From assembly GCA_039566865.1 (NCBI GenBank), contig CM076959.1, forward strand, positions 16,910,501 through 16,974,500: 64,000 nt of DNA. Direction: 5' to 3'. This document shows positions 25,480-44,687 of the stretch, piece by piece (position 1 is the first letter of the stretch; each line of letters starts with the position of its first letter). A program made the position numbers and the translations under genes. The notes under the pieces are model-generated. The model was not told the DNA's origin, searched no databases, and saw only the letters and a program-made list of their open reading frames with translations. Source of the DNA: Aurelia coerulea. Lineage: Eukaryota; Cnidaria; Scyphozoa; Semaeostomeae; Ulmaridae.

Positions 25480-28400
25480 ATTGATCGATTGATTTATTGA
25501 TTGGTTGATTGAATGATTGATTGATTGATTGACCGCTTATCAATTATTTGCTTGATTGATGGATCGATCGATTAGTAGATTGGCATTACGTAAACTTCTA
25601 TTTCACGAAGGGAATAGGAACATTTTAACACTTTGACCAAACCAACCAAACCAAACTTCTCATTTGAAATTTCTACAAGATCAAGACGACTCTTCTTGGA
25701 CACCAGTTTTAATCTTTTCATAGAAATTTTGATAATCAAAATTGATGTTTTGCAGCCATGAGGATTGGCAAATTTTCAGTCTCTTGATTCGTCCGTTCCG
25801 TTTTATTAATGAATTTGAAATCATCAAATTCTGATTGTGAAACCTGTCATCTATTTTGCCAATGATCCAAATGTATTGAAAGATGATAAGATGCTTGACA
25901 CATTCAAAGACCTCATTCTGAGCTATGCTCTCCAAGCAACTTCGTAAATCCTAATAGAGCAATGATTCTGACATTGAGTATGATTCAAAACCATGCAACC
26001 CTAAACAGAGCTAAATTTGCTGAACCTAAAACAAATCTCAATATTAGCAATATCTGGGAAAACAACTTTGTCTTTCGTCTATTTGCCAAAAAGAAATTTG
26101 ATGACCGGCCATGTAATCAAATGTTGGTGATTTTTCAATCAGGAATATCTTTCTCGGGACATTCGGTGGTATAACATATTCGTAGCCTTTTGAATAGATT
26201 AGTACAAATATATGGTGCTTAAAATGATGACAATTTTATTCCTAGGTTCTGGCCTTCCCTACATACGACAAGCTAGAGGAAAAATTAATAAAATTTACGC
26301 CGTCTTGTGGAGGTAATTCGTAGTATCTTTACTCTTGAACCCTCGGTCCCTGGTATGGCACTGGGCAATACACCCAACTGAATGCGTTTTTTAGGTCAAG
26401 TGCCTCTCTTACCAAGGGCGCCTACCTTGTAGGAAGTGTATTTATTCCCAAAACTGTAGGGTAATTGGTGTCCTGTGACCCAATACAGAGAGTGTCCCAC
26501 AACCGCACCGTGACCCAGCAGTACACTGAGTCAGTCTTGTCAAGGTCGAGAAGACGTATGAATAACTTTGTGGTTTCCAATTCCGGTGTTTATGTAATAC
26601 GAGATCAACTGTTATACGAGTTGGTCACAGGGAATCAGACAGCGTGATTTTTGATTGGTCAACACTAACAGACGTTAGGATTTGAAAATATATACATAGA
26701 TCAGCAGGACTGGGTCACAGGGCACCAATTAATCTGTGAACACTAGGTCACGGATACAGTACAAGGTAGGCGCCCTTGATCTTACCCTTAAATTATCAAA
26801 ACAGACGATTACGTTTAAAGGTGGCGGCGAGGAAAGTTATACCAAGATGCATTATGTTCTTTGATCTAGTCCCTAGAACTGTTAAAAATTTGTAATTGGA
26901 ACGCAAGGTATCGTGGTAAAAAGTTCCTTGCCGCCGTCTTTAGCGTCATCGCCTTTTCAGCGCTGTTCAGTCAAAAAAATCGAGGCTATTGCTGAAGTCC
27001 TCCCAGAGTGGTCAAAGTTCCCTTGTTTCCCAGTTATTTTTCTGTTTTTCCCCTTGTTCCCTGTAAGACAAATTAGAGAATTCATCAATTCGTTCATTAA
27101 AAATATAATTTTTCGGACATGCATGTTTTCCTTTGTTCGCAGACGAGCTTCACTGATGTTTTCCGAGTATCACCTGTTCTGTAAAACCCCGAGATGACCT
27201 CATTTTCTTCATCAGAGCATGAAAAGATGTTTTTCTTCATGTGACCGGACGAAACTCATACTTAAATTTCCTGCTTGAAGAAAAGGGAAATATGCTCTGA
27301 TGATGGGAATCTGGTTTCAGCCCACACTCCTCCCCTTCCAAAGCATAACCATTAATACACTTAGATATGGAACTACTGATGTTCATTGGTATACAATTAA
27401 TGATATATTGCAGCTATAGCGTTTAATAAACACCCCAGTTCCATGTCAGATATGAAATATTTGATGCAGATGAAGTCGACTTTGATGTATTTAGAAAAAT
27501 GTCCTGCAGATTGTTATGAATGGCAAATTTCTTGCGACCGCCTGATCACATGGTCAGGTAGGTTTTCGTGCCCTGGTCTTCGTGCCCTGGTCTTCGTGCA
27601 ATGATCTTTCTCTTAATTTTTCCACAGGCACAACAGTCAAACCAACACAAAACAAAACACAATCATCGAAGCCGAAGCCGAAGCCGAAGAAGAGCAATGT
27701 TGAGATAATAGTTGGTACTTTGGTCGGCGTTGCAATTATTGCTGCACTCATCTTGCTTGTATTTCGACTGCGAAGGCACCCTCCCCCTCCACCACAACCA
27801 CCACTACCTGGTAAGCATGTTTAAGAATATACACCGGGTCTCCCCGAAAATAATTTATGGGACAGATTTGGTTGGGTCCAGCCAAAAGAATTTATGCTTT
27901 AATCAATAGCTAATCAATTTCAAAATGCTTGATAATCAACTTTAACATAGATACCTTGTTTGTGGATATGCATGCTTCCAGTGTTGAAATATTGATCTTG
28001 AAAGTACAAATTTGCCTCCACATCCAAATAAATAATGAAGAAATAATAACAATGGTTATGCAGGGTAACCTCTTCAACACAATAAGTGCTGTTCTCAACG
28101 AGGGCCCTGTATTTCAGAGCTTTGGCAGTTAGGCCTAAGCATATTCCTGAGGCACAGCGAATAGATGAACAATATGCTTGATAGAATTCATCATATCTAC
28201 AAATTGCCTCATACTCGATGACAAAGATCTAATAGAGTACGACTTTTACCATGCTGATTAAGAATTTTATTTTGAAAATAGCCTTCAATAATGTCTCGTT
28301 CAATTCCTATCCTGGCCACCCCCCCCCCCCCCGAGACACCCCCGGGCATTTTCACAAAAAATATTCCCGGCCCCCGGGCATTTGACTGTAAATTTTTCCC

Positions 28401-31016
28401 CGGCCCCCGGGCATTTGAACAAGTAAGTTTTGCTGACCCCCGGGCTGCCCGGGGGGATGGTCAGGGTAGGAATTGAACGAGACGTAACGGACTCGTCGTA
28501 TTAAAACCATAAACGCAGCAAAACATCGTAATCTGTAGAAAGAAGACTGTTAACTCCTGTAAAGAACAACAACCAAAAATTAAACCTGTAACTAGAGAGA
28601 AAACTGTTGAATCCTGCAAGAGAAAAACGAATTAATCTTATAACCTGAAAGGAACGAAATGTTATCGAACGATTGCAATTTTATTTTGCAGATAAAGTCT
28701 ACGTGTCCTACTTCCCAGACTCAACTAAGTCCCATGATGGACTTTTACATTTGGTTGCAAGATTCAGAAAGAAATATTCATTGAATATGATCATGGATTC
28801 ATTATGCCAGATAGAAATCACAGAGCTTGGTTTAGTCAGATGGTGTCATAAACAATTTACAGAATCAAATAAGTTTGTTATGATTGCCTCTAAGAAATAT
28901 CTCAAGGTACGTTTATATTATTTTGATATACTGGGTGTCCCAATAAGGCCAGATTTTGTAACACAATAGCATAAGTTGCTTTCGTTGACACCTGAATTCA
29001 AAGCGATTAGCGATCGCAAACAAAGGAAATTCTCTCAACCATAATTTCAAAACAAACAAAGCCGCACAAGTTTCTATGAAACCCAGGTAGCTAGCGCGAT
29101 CGTTGTGCATTCCAGAAATTATTTTTAAGAGCAAACATGAACATATATCGAAAGAAGAAGAATATATCTACACATCTACCTCGGGCATTTTATTTATTTG
29201 GCTCAGAGGCTGAGCAGTAAGTATTTTAATAGCACCCAAAAAATTAGAGAGTTGAATCGCCTCCCAATCGGCTTTTGAACCAAATGAATAAAATGCCCGA
29301 GGTAGATGTGTAGATATATCCTTCTTCTTTTGATCTATGCTCATATTCGCTCTTAGAAACAATTTCTGAAATGCACAACGATCGCTCTAGCTACCTGGGT
29401 TTCAGGGAAACTTTTGCGGCTTTGTTTGTTTTGAATTACCGGTTGAGGGAATTTCCTTTGTCTACGATCGCAAATCGCTTTGAATTCAGTTGTCAAAGCG
29501 ATTTGCGATCGTAGACAAAGGAAATTCTCTCAACCGGAGATTCAAAATAAACAAAGCCGCAAAGTATCTCAGAAACCCAAGTAGCTAGAGCCCTTGTTGC
29601 ACATTCCAGAAATTGTTTTTAAGAGCAAAAATGAGCATATATCGAAAGAAGAAGTATATATCTACACATGTACCTCGGGCATTTTAATTGTTTGGCATTT
29701 TAATTATTTGTTAATCTTACAATTCAACTCATTTGAGGATGTGACGTCATCAAATTTTTAAACCACAAACCAGAAGAGTGACAGACTTTTGCTTGATACC
29801 ATATTGTAGACATCCATAAACTATGGTTTTCTTCGAAATTATTTCATGTTGCTTCAAATAGTTTAGAAACTACGATGGTTTTAGGTCGTTTTGAAAATGT
29901 CGAATGAAAATTTTGAAAGAAGAAAAACACTCTAATTCTGAAAATATTGAAGATTTCAGAAAATTCCAACGGTAGAATTATAGAGAAATAGCTAAAGTTT
30001 CTTTGAAGTCATTCAGTTCAAAGAAATAAGTCAGTCAATTTTGCACCAGCCGTTTTAAAGATTTGGAACCTATGCTTTGGTTCTATGAATTTTCTAAGTT
30101 GGAACTTTTTCTGGCTCACCCGATGTGATTTGGGGGGCATGTTGGGGGACAGGGTTGCAGGTGCTGCAAAAACTTCAAAACCGCGCAGCTAGAATTGTGA
30201 CCAACAGCAGTTATGATTCTTCTGCTAGTGCTTTGATTAAAAGTTTGAATTGGCCTACTGTAGCAGATATGATAAAAACCGAGACAGCTTGCATGGTTTA
30301 CAAATCGATAAATGACCTTGCTCCTGATTACCTGTCAGAAATGTTCATTAAAAATTCGACATGCAGTAGGAAAAATTTGAGAAACACCGCAACTGATCTT
30401 CAAGTCCCACTAATGAGAACAAGTAATGGTCAGCGAGCTTTCTCATATCGTGGTGCTGGAGTTAGGAACCTCTTGGGTTGTGAAGTCAAGCAGGCATCCT
30501 CATTGAAAGCATTTAAAGAAGCTTTAAAAAAATAGTTTATTTATTTATTTATTCATTTATTCATTTATGCATTTATTCATTATTGTAATTAAATTAGGGT
30601 TTTACTTTGTATTCATTTTTAACTGAATTTGTAACGTTTTATGCACGGCCCCCTGAAAAGCAATCTATCGATTGACGGGGTTACCGTGCTTAAAGAAATT
30701 AAAATGAATGAATGAATGAATTTAATAACTTTTTTTAATTTCATATCAGATATGTGACGAATGGCAAGCTGGTAAATCAGGGCAGGCCGGCTCCAATGAT
30801 TCAAATCGTGTGTGCCTTGAACTGCAATACGTCCTTGAGAATATGTTTGAGCAAAGATTGAATTCCTTGGTGACGATTATTCTAGCAGATGATGTCAGAC
30901 CATGTGACCTGCCTGCGTTTCTCAGAGGAAAGCAAACATATTCTTGGCCTAAAACTGAGGAGGATCATCGCAAGATAGCTTGCTGTATTGCTGGGATTGA
31001 AGAAATCATAACATGA
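5702..31016 (+). CDS. IL-17-receptor-like single-pass receptor with SEFIR domain (19 exons, 697 aa)
   Basis: Exons: 5702-5881, 11578-11650, 12229-12282, 12530-12625, 13706-13831, 15376-15470, 15796-15861, 16241-16304, 18772-18831, 21817-21840, 22018-22101, 23571-23702, 24680-24783, 25321-25380, 26246-26312, 27414-27557, 27628-27810, 28692-28906, 30750-31016 (TGA). All introns are GT/AG, phases match, and the total is 2094 nt. Order: signal peptide (about 1-27); cysteine-bearing linker; two homologous fibronectin-III-like modules (85-251 and 272-428); cysteine-rich stalk (429-476); low-complexity KP repeat; membrane span (503-522); proline-rich juxtamembrane; SEFIR domain (538-697). SEFIR domains of IL-17 receptors recruit Act1-type adaptors at the inner plasma membrane; that role is inferred from the family. 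The domain begins KVYVSY and keeps the conserved W and hydrophobic strand pattern. The start ATG has G at -3 and +4. The ligand and the exact receptor subtype are not determinable. Confidence 0.88.
6325..6366. repeat. Short tandem duplication in receptor intron 1
   Basis: CGTGGAACTCAACCCCTT is followed at once by CGTGGAACTCTACCCCTT, 18-bp units. It lies in a C-rich region (6240-6545) that resembles family N interiors. Confidence 0.6.
6670..6775. repeat. Long perfect-type hairpin in receptor intron 1
   Basis: Two 40-base arms (6670-6709 and 6736-6775) pair with only two mismatches around a loop of about 26 bases. Arm landmarks: CACTCTCCATCGCAGAGGC and GCCTCTGCGACGGAGAGTG. I found no other copy in the window. 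It could be a miRNA-type precursor or a short foldback transposon. Confidence 0.7.
6890..7046. mobile_element. Family N short element, 9-bp target duplication
   Basis: Tips CAGGGCCGTAGG and CCTACGGGCCTG, G/C-rich centre, flanked by GTTGTTATG at 6881-6889 and 7047-7055. A right-hand fragment of the same element is at 9533-9612. Confidence 0.8.
7491..7850. mobile_element. Hairpin MITE with ACACGTTTTTTTTATAAG ends
   Basis: Terminal inverted repeats ACACGTTTTTTTTATAAGAA and TTCTTATAAAAAAAACGTGT enclose repeated AGTACTAAAAGTTTCTTA motifs. A related, more diverged copy is 11167-11403. Fragments with TAAGAAACTAAG(A/G)(A/C)TTTGGGCC are at 4658 and 8657. Confidence 0.75.
8064..8357. mobile_element. 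Family N element with CCCGGGGGG tips, 8-bp target duplication
   Basis: Tips CCCGGGGGGGCTACTT and AAGTACACCCCCCGGG, flanked by CTGGCGAA at 8056-8063 and 8358-8365. Internal CTAAAGCCGG motifs are repeated. A left-end fragment of the same family lies at 36452-36533. Confidence 0.85.
9533..9612. mobile_element. Right-end fragment of the 6890 element family
   Basis: Matches 6975-7046, including AGCACCATTGTTTTCAAAAT and TTCCTACGGGCCTG. Confidence 0.75.
10037..10540 (+). pseudogene. Two-exon coding-like segment nested in receptor intron 1, unidentified
   Basis: Segment 1 (10037-10236) follows an acceptor TTTTAG and ends at a GTGGGT donor. Segment 2 (10459-10540) follows ACTTTAG and ends in TAA. 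Joined, they keep frame for 93 codons with amphipathic, protein-like content (IVSHVVDSLIESDDLL; then SLAAAFEQIFKHLM at the end). No initiator Met is present, and I found no upstream exon in matching phase. It may be the 3' end of a nested or captured gene. I recognise no family. Confidence 0.35.
10643..10855 (+). pseudogene. Coding-like ORF after an acceptor, unidentified
   Basis: An open frame of 70 codons ends at TAG 10853-10855. It contains LQKAAFIKHRELPHNL and KIARMVKAFSVWYNG and is followed by AATAAA near 10881. An acceptor-like TTTGCAG lies at 10589-10595. It may be a degenerate terminal exon, possibly of the same unknown gene as 10037-10540. No homology recognised. Confidence 0.25.
10983..11027. 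repeat. (CAA)n-rich microsatellite
   Basis: Imperfect CAACAACAACAAAATAATAACAAC run. Confidence 0.8.
11167..11403. mobile_element. Diverged hairpin MITE of the 7491 family
   Basis: Starts CACGTATTCTTTTATAAGAA and ends TTTCTTACAACAAAATGCGTG, with the TTTGGGCCAGTACTG segment shared with 4675 and 8675. Confidence 0.6.
11815..12057 (+). mobile_element. 5'-truncated LINE tail with GGGG/CCCC hairpin
   Basis: Flanked by AAAACTCCGAG (11804-11814 and 12058-12068). It carries the hairpin TTACCGCGGGG...CTCCCCGTGGTA (11919-11958) and an A-rich 3' tail, all marks of target-primed insertion. The host is a family A relic starting AGCATTGGTTCCAAATC at 11752. Confidence 0.75.
12306..12366. repeat. ATGTTCCATTTA repeat
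   Basis: Four imperfect copies of ATGTTCCATTTA just after receptor exon 3. Confidence 0.75.
12772..13297. mobile_element. Family A MITE, complete, 9-bp target duplication
   Basis: AGCATAGGTTCCAAATC at the left, GATTTGGAACCTATGCT at the right, flanked by GAATCTGGT at 12763-12771 and 13298-13306. Subterminal blocks are also inverted repeats. Confidence 0.9.
13432..13682. mobile_element. Family D MITE, right half
   Basis: Matches the right arm of the complete copy at 43467-44072, including AGATTGATATTTCTGCTTTC and ending GGGACACCCGG. Confidence 0.75.
14110..14229 (+). other. Exon-like 120-nt segment with strong splice sites in receptor intron 5
   Basis: Acceptor TTTTAG (14104-14109) and a perfect donor GTAAGT (14230) bound 120 nt that are open in phase 0 (PLWEDEIIIPWEAENIIPFD...). 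The surrounding exons 5 and 6 join in phase 1, and in that phase the segment contains an in-frame TAG. Inclusion would therefore truncate the receptor (a poison exon), unless the segment belongs to another transcript. The open frame continues to TAA at 14299-14301. No homology recognised. Confidence 0.35.
14580..14756 (+). mobile_element. LINE 3' tail with (AAATC)n end
   Basis: A hairpin TAGCCCCCTGAAAG...TTGAGGGGCTACC (14669-14710) is followed by an (AAATC)n tail. The equivalent tail after an RT fragment is at 30645-30725. A family A element has landed in its last bases. Confidence 0.7.
14766..15289. mobile_element. Family A MITE, complete, 9-bp target duplication
   Basis: Tips as in the other copies, flanked by ATCATGTAT at 14757-14765 and 15290-15298. 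Confidence 0.9.
16137..16196. mobile_element. Family C MITE relic
   Basis: ACAGGGTGCCCAACAAAATT plus GTGCCCTGTTTGCCTAAAG matches the family C left end. It stops 45 bp before receptor exon 8. Confidence 0.7.
16840..17259. mobile_element. Family N element, 8-bp target duplication
   Basis: Tips CAGCGGCGTGGCCA and TGGCCACGCCACTG, flanked by GCTGTTAT (16832-16839 and 17260-17267). The TTTACTTTGGCTTAGAATGC segment is duplicated inside. Confidence 0.8.
17331..17864. mobile_element. Family N fragments, composite
   Basis: Begins with GGCCCGTCGGAACG (a tip also seen at 19960 and 34331), holds CAGGGGCTCGCCCCTGG, and ends in poly-C then GGCCACGACGCCCCTG. The pieces come from more than one insertion. 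Confidence 0.55.
17865..18624. mobile_element. Family A MITE, left half lost, with a nested family B MITE
   Basis: Runs from CTCATTTGAGGATGTGACG to TTTGGAACCTATGCT. It is split by 18171-18575. Confidence 0.85.
18171..18575. mobile_element. Family B MITE, complete, TA target
   Basis: CAGTAAAAACCCGCACATAA and TTATGTGCGGGTTTTTACTG tips with TA on both sides. Removing it and one TA restores the family A host sequence AAATAGGTCACTG. TA targets are typical of Tc1/mariner-type elements. Confidence 0.9.
18921..18955. repeat. (AAT)n microsatellite
   Basis: Imperfect AATAATAATAATGATAATAC run after receptor exon 9. Confidence 0.75.
19240..19370 (+). mobile_element. Retroelement end with TGAAGAA-hairpin-GAAACGTC motif
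   Basis: CTGAAGAA (19306-19313), a 3-bp stem GAT/ATC, then GAAACGTC (19325-19332), followed by an AT-rich tail. Related units are at 32395, 49048-49176 and 57980. Confidence 0.55.
19510..19660. mobile_element. G/C-rich family N segment, left partner
   Basis: GGACCGCCGAGAG followed by GCCGGGGCAACTGCCCCGG. The reverse complement of a similar block (GGCAACTAGTGGATGCGGGC, GGACCAGGGCCGCCGAGAG) is at 21130-21200, suggesting the two ends of one larger, heavily disrupted element. Confidence 0.45.
19957..20862. mobile_element. Family N element with a nested palindromic MITE
   Basis: Tips AGGCCCGTCGGAA (left) and TTCCGACGTGCCT (right). Nested at 20011-20620 is a near-complete palindrome with ends GCGAAAATAAACTATGCACG and CGTGCATAGTTTATTTTGGC. 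Confidence 0.65.
21919..22000. repeat. (GATT)n microsatellite
   Basis: Imperfect GATT array ending 18 bp before receptor exon 11. Confidence 0.9.
22300..22620. repeat. G-run followed by imperfect TACCCTTGGCTAGACC repeats
   Basis: A run of about 14 G (22305-22318) is followed by at least six degenerate copies of (G/A)TACCC(T)TGGCTAGACCAA. Similar GGTACCCTxxTCAGGAGC units are at 34240-34322. Confidence 0.65.
22820..23004. mobile_element. Family F MITE
   Basis: CAATAGACCTTTTAGCTATT at the left and AATAGCTAAAAGGGCTATT at the right, with the GTGCACAATAGTGATAGAAG core also found at 39040 and 51420. Confidence 0.8.
23050..23526. mobile_element. Family B MITE, TA target
   Basis: Tips CAGTGAAAACCCGCATATAA and TTATATGCGGGTTTTTACTG with TA on both sides. 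The right end is 44 bp upstream of receptor exon 12. Confidence 0.9.
23761..24354. mobile_element. Family G foldback MITE, TA target
   Basis: Arms of about 270 bp (23761-24030 and 24085-24354), tips CCGGGTGTCCCAAAATGATG and the complement, TA on both sides. It lies in receptor intron 12. Confidence 0.9.
24363..24480 (-). mobile_element. LINE 3' tail, reverse orientation
   Basis: The reverse complement reads GGCTTCGGGGTAGTCATAGC...CTCCTCGGGGTA, then an AT-rich tail. Same family as 57685-57803 (reverse) and 11815 and 55300 (forward). Confidence 0.65.
25388..25575. repeat. (ATTG)n microsatellite
   Basis: About 45 imperfect GATT/ATTG units starting 8 bp after the donor of receptor exon 14. Translated on the minus strand it gives a spurious INQS repeat protein. 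Confidence 0.95.
26413..26780. mobile_element. MITE with CCAAGGGCGCCTACCTTGTA ends
   Basis: CAAGGGCGCCTACCTTGTA (26414-26432) and TACAAGGTAGGCGCCCTTG (26760-26778) are perfect inverted repeats. GTGTCCTGTGACCCA and TGGGTCACAGGGCACC form a second inverted pair inside. Confidence 0.85.
26803..26955. mobile_element. Family H short MITE
   Basis: GACGATTACGTTTAAAGGTG plus GCGGCGAGGAA faces TTCCTTGCCGCCGTC plus TTTAGCGTCATCG. Larger copy at 61461-62149. Confidence 0.7.
27211..27306. repeat. Short inverted repeat
   Basis: TTCATCAGAGCAT and ATGCTCTGATGATGGG face each other about 90 bp apart. Confidence 0.5.
27628..27810 (+). other. Receptor transmembrane exon (exon 17)
   Basis: The exon encodes a (KP)n low-complexity stalk, a 20-residue hydrophobic helix (27705-27764, IIVGTLVGVAIIAALILLVF), the stop-transfer run RLRRH, and then a proline-rich stretch. 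It is phase 1 at both ends. Confidence 0.9.
27831..28140. mobile_element. Family D MITE, left half
   Basis: ACCGGGTCTCCCCGAAAATA, then ATCAATAGCTAATCAATTTC and ACATAGATACCTTGTTTGTG, parallel to 43467-43700. Confidence 0.7.
28290..28485. mobile_element. Family I palindromic MITE
   Basis: TGTCTCGTTCAATTCCTA and TAGGAATTGAACGAGAC ends, with internal CCCCCGGGCATTTG repeats. A second copy at 51445-51730 is itself nested in a family F element. Confidence 0.85.
28487..28668. mobile_element. Family J, single arm
   Basis: Matches the left arm of the foldback at 63068-63486 (ACGGACTCGT, CCATAAACGCA, GTAATCTGTAGAAAGAAG). It ends just before receptor exon 18. Confidence 0.8.
28926..29700. mobile_element. 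Family E foldback with three arms
   Basis: Arm 1 (28926-29190) pairs with arm 2 (about 29280-29490). Arm 2 also pairs with arm 3 (29494-29700) around a tight hinge near 29495, where GCAAATCGCTTTGAATTC meets AAAGCGATTTGCG. The left tip is CTGGGTGTCCC. Confidence 0.8.
29720..30075. mobile_element. Family A MITE, left-truncated
   Basis: From AACTCATTTGAGGATGTGACG to AGATTTGGAACCTATGCT. Confidence 0.85.
30125..30725 (+). pseudogene. LINE reverse-transcriptase C-terminus with 3' tail
   Basis: An open frame (30125-30535) gives the segment that follows the RT catalytic core in CR1/L2-like non-LTR elements: LQKLQNRAARIVT, then SINDLAPDYL, RAFSYRGAGVRN and a terminal FKEALKK. A 3' UTR follows, with the hairpin CGGCCCCCTGAAAAG...TTGACGGGGTTACCG and an (AATG)n tail. 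It is 5'-truncated and lacks the catalytic core. It lies 24 bp upstream of receptor exon 19. Confidence 0.85.
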
Positions 31017-31543
31017 GAACCTTGATATTTCTCTTAGATTGTTTTGTTTGTACAAAGGGAAAGGACACTTCAAAGAAGTAGAAAGCAAGACCTATTTTTA
31101 CGCTATGTGCCCGTAAGGCTACCGCTAACTATTTCTACCACTACTGTTTTCCTGGACATTGCTCTCAGCGAAGCTCCGATGTAAACGAAGAACTGTCGTT
31201 GTTTCTTCCGTGAATTCTTGAAACATCGAATTCGCATAACAGGAGCTCAAAGCTTTCTCCTCACTTGAGGTGGGGACATTTTGAAGTGGATTTTTCGTAT
31301 TGCTGCTGTATTAGTTCACTCATGTTAGGAAGCTTGTAATCTCTGATTAAAACATGATCAGAAATTTATGATTAAAAGACACAATTCAGCTAATTAACGA
31401 AATGAAACGTGTATATTTTTGCAAAAAGTTGTTTGATTTTCATATTTGTAAGATATGGTAGTTTATAGAGGGGATAATATATTCACATAAACCATGGCTG
31501 ATGTGATTTACTTATTTACTTTCCTTGTGTGTACAATTGAGGT
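31017..31543 (+). other. Receptor 3' flank
   Basis: Probable 3' UTR. ATTAAA at 31346-31351 is the nearest polyadenylation-like signal; there is no canonical AATAAA in this stretch. Confidence 0.35.
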
Positions 31544-31800
31544 CTTTAAATGCTCTTGAACGGTCTTGCACCACCTGACTTTATGGAATACTTTCAGCGT
31601 ATGAAACACTACAAAGCAACTGGTGGAAATGAACAGTTTATTGCTTCCAAAAGTAGAATCTGAAGCAGGACGGAAAACGTTTGCATTCCAGGATTCCAGG
31701 GTGCAAAAACATCCAATAAAGTTCCCAAGAAACTAATGAATGAAGCTTCAATACAAAGGTTCAAGAGTTACTGCAAGGATTTGAATTTGATTTTCAACAT
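31544..31800 (+). pseudogene. Degenerate LINE reverse-transcriptase C-terminus
   Basis: The frame NGLAPPDFMEYFQRM near 31556 shifts to PKVESEAGRKTFAFQ near 31650, then to a third frame with ASIQRFKSYCKD. Order and motifs fit the RT C-terminal region of non-LTR elements, broken by two frameshifts. Confidence 0.7.
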
Positions 31801-32394
31801 TTTCTTTAAACTTTATCATTGTAAATAACTTTTTTACTATACCTGTTGTAAATGATGTATTTAGGTACACTAGGTTGGCACAAGGTTGAAAGGTCCTTGG
31901 TTGATAGCAGCAAATTCATTTTGCTAAACAAGTTTACGTGCATAAATTGGGGTATAAATATGATTATGTCTTTGCTTTGGAAAAACCTCATTGTTTGTTC
32001 GAAAAGCTGAAAACTTTAAAGAAAAAGACCAAAACCCAGCACACTGAGTACAACGAATTTCTCCCGATTTCCCCTGTGTGACCTTTACTGGTGATAACTG
32101 CGAGGGAGAATGTCTCAGTATGATACGCTGTTGTATTGGAATGAGGCTAAATCAAAAGAGCGTCAAAAGATTTGAAAATTCTAGATGTGCAAAGTGCAAA
32201 CTCTAGATCAAAGATCATCAGCGCAGCAAAGATTGAGTAAATTGACTGAGTAAGAGGGCAATCAAATAGACTTCAAAGACCGAGAGAGGTAATTGCAAAT
32301 TAAGCTTTTTTAATTCTCCTTCAAAACATATCATAGGCATATAGTCTATGATACTTATAGTAAATTCAAGAAAACTTGTCTATGCACACATAAT
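31801..32394. other. Intergenic spacer, no recognised feature
   Basis: AT-rich. I see no coding or repeat structure up to the target duplication GCACACATAAT at 32384-32394. Confidence 0.5.
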
Positions 32395-32484
32395 CAGTGT
32401 TGACTTGATAATGGGTTTAAGCCCGAAACGTCGTACAAAATAAAACTCTGTTCAAAGCTCGATTATTTATACTGTTATTTGTTT
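32395..32484 (+). mobile_element. 90-bp retroelement end with TGATAA-hairpin-GAAACGTC motif
   Basis: Flanked by GCACACATAAT (32384-32394 and 32485-32495). The motif is TTGATAA (32405-32411), T, stem GGGT/GCCC with loop TTAA, then GAAACGTCGT (32425-32434). Confidence 0.7.
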
Positions 32485-32495
32485 GCACACATAAT

Positions 32496-32877
32496 AGTCC
32501 GAAAAAATTGTGTTGCTTTTTAATTGGCCCACACGACCCTGGTCTAACCAAAAGAAAGGCCTCCATCCGTGAGGGTATCACCTACAAGAAAAAGTTCTGC
32601 AGACAGCAGAAGTATAAGAATCGTACCCAAACGCAAGATTACGGTTTACAAACAATTCCAACAACAGAATAACCTGCAACACGACTTTTATGCATTTGAA
32701 AGTGCTATCCTCAAACCAAAAAAGAATAGCTTTTGACTTCACATTATTACATAAATTGTCAATCCTGGCTGACTGAGGCAAGAGGCATGACTTGAAAATA
32801 TTTGATTGATACATAATATATTACCTGCAAAATATTATTAGACGTTTAATTATCGTGTTTCATTTTAATTTTTGCAG
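32496..32877. other. Upstream region of the choline dehydrogenase gene
   Basis: No clear TATA box. A TTTTTGCAG acceptor-like site ends at 32877, so a 5' UTR intron is possible. Confidence 0.35.
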
Positions 32878-32923
32878 ACACTAACTAACTCTTTTCTTCA
32901 AGGTCTTCTATTTGAAGAATAAC

Positions 32924-44436
<11,513 letters not shown>

Positions 44437-44491
44437 TAATAGTGCTGTTGCTGTAATATTATTTAGCTAATGCCAGAGTGTGTATGGCTTC

Positions 44492-44530
44492 GTAAATAGA
44501 CGATTACGCTAAAGGTAAAATTGCACGTGC
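44492..44530. mobile_element. Family H MITE fragment
   Basis: AATAGACGATTACGCTAAAG matches the left tip at 61461. Confidence 0.6.
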
Positions 44531-44574
44531 TTGCCACTGCTGTGCGAATAAGATTAGGTTCACACATTGACGGT

Positions 44575-44687
44575 AGACTTATGACCTAGAGTCCCTTGTT
44601 TCCCTGTGCTTCTTGACTTCAATATGGCGCTTCGGTCAACAGTTGACCAAGGTTTGCCGCAGGGATACAAGGGACTCATCGTCATAA
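44575..44687. repeat. Hairpin in the CHDH 3' flank
   Basis: GACTTATGAC-CTAGAGTCCCTTGT and ACAAGGGACTC-ATCGTCATAAGTC face each other. A direct TTGACGGTA lies on both sides (about 44567 and 44694), a likely target duplication. It would fall in the CHDH 3' UTR. Confidence 0.65.

Larger units (their letters stand above)
21817..26312 (+). other. Receptor ectodomain module 2 (exons 10-15)
   Basis: Six exons repeat the phase pattern of exons 3-8 exactly and encode residues 272-428. Matching landmarks: EPIPTGLIMP in exon 11, NCD at the start of exon 12, FIIYWRAPK at its end, FQVIYS in exon 13. Exon 10 is a 24-nt microexon. Exon 9 (18772-18831) is the linker between the modules. Confidence 0.75.
28692..31016 (+). 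other. SEFIR domain exons (18 and 19)
   Basis: Exon 18 (28692-28906) carries the first strand KVYVSYF, a helix, the segment LGLVRWCHKQ, and the strand KFVMIASKKYL. Exon 19 (30750-31016) continues with a CLELQYVLEN helix, SLVTIILADD, and a final helix that reaches the stop codon with no C-terminal tail. The intron between them contains a three-armed foldback, a family A remnant and a LINE fragment. Confidence 0.85.

Noticed and set aside
25343..25543. Minus-strand ORF rich in INQS repeats
   Set aside because: It is a translation of the (ATTG)n microsatellite.
32404..32434. Active hammerhead ribozyme
   Set aside because: The layout is hammerhead-like, but the consensus CUGANGA is altered and I could not identify a cleavage site, so I report only a structured motif.
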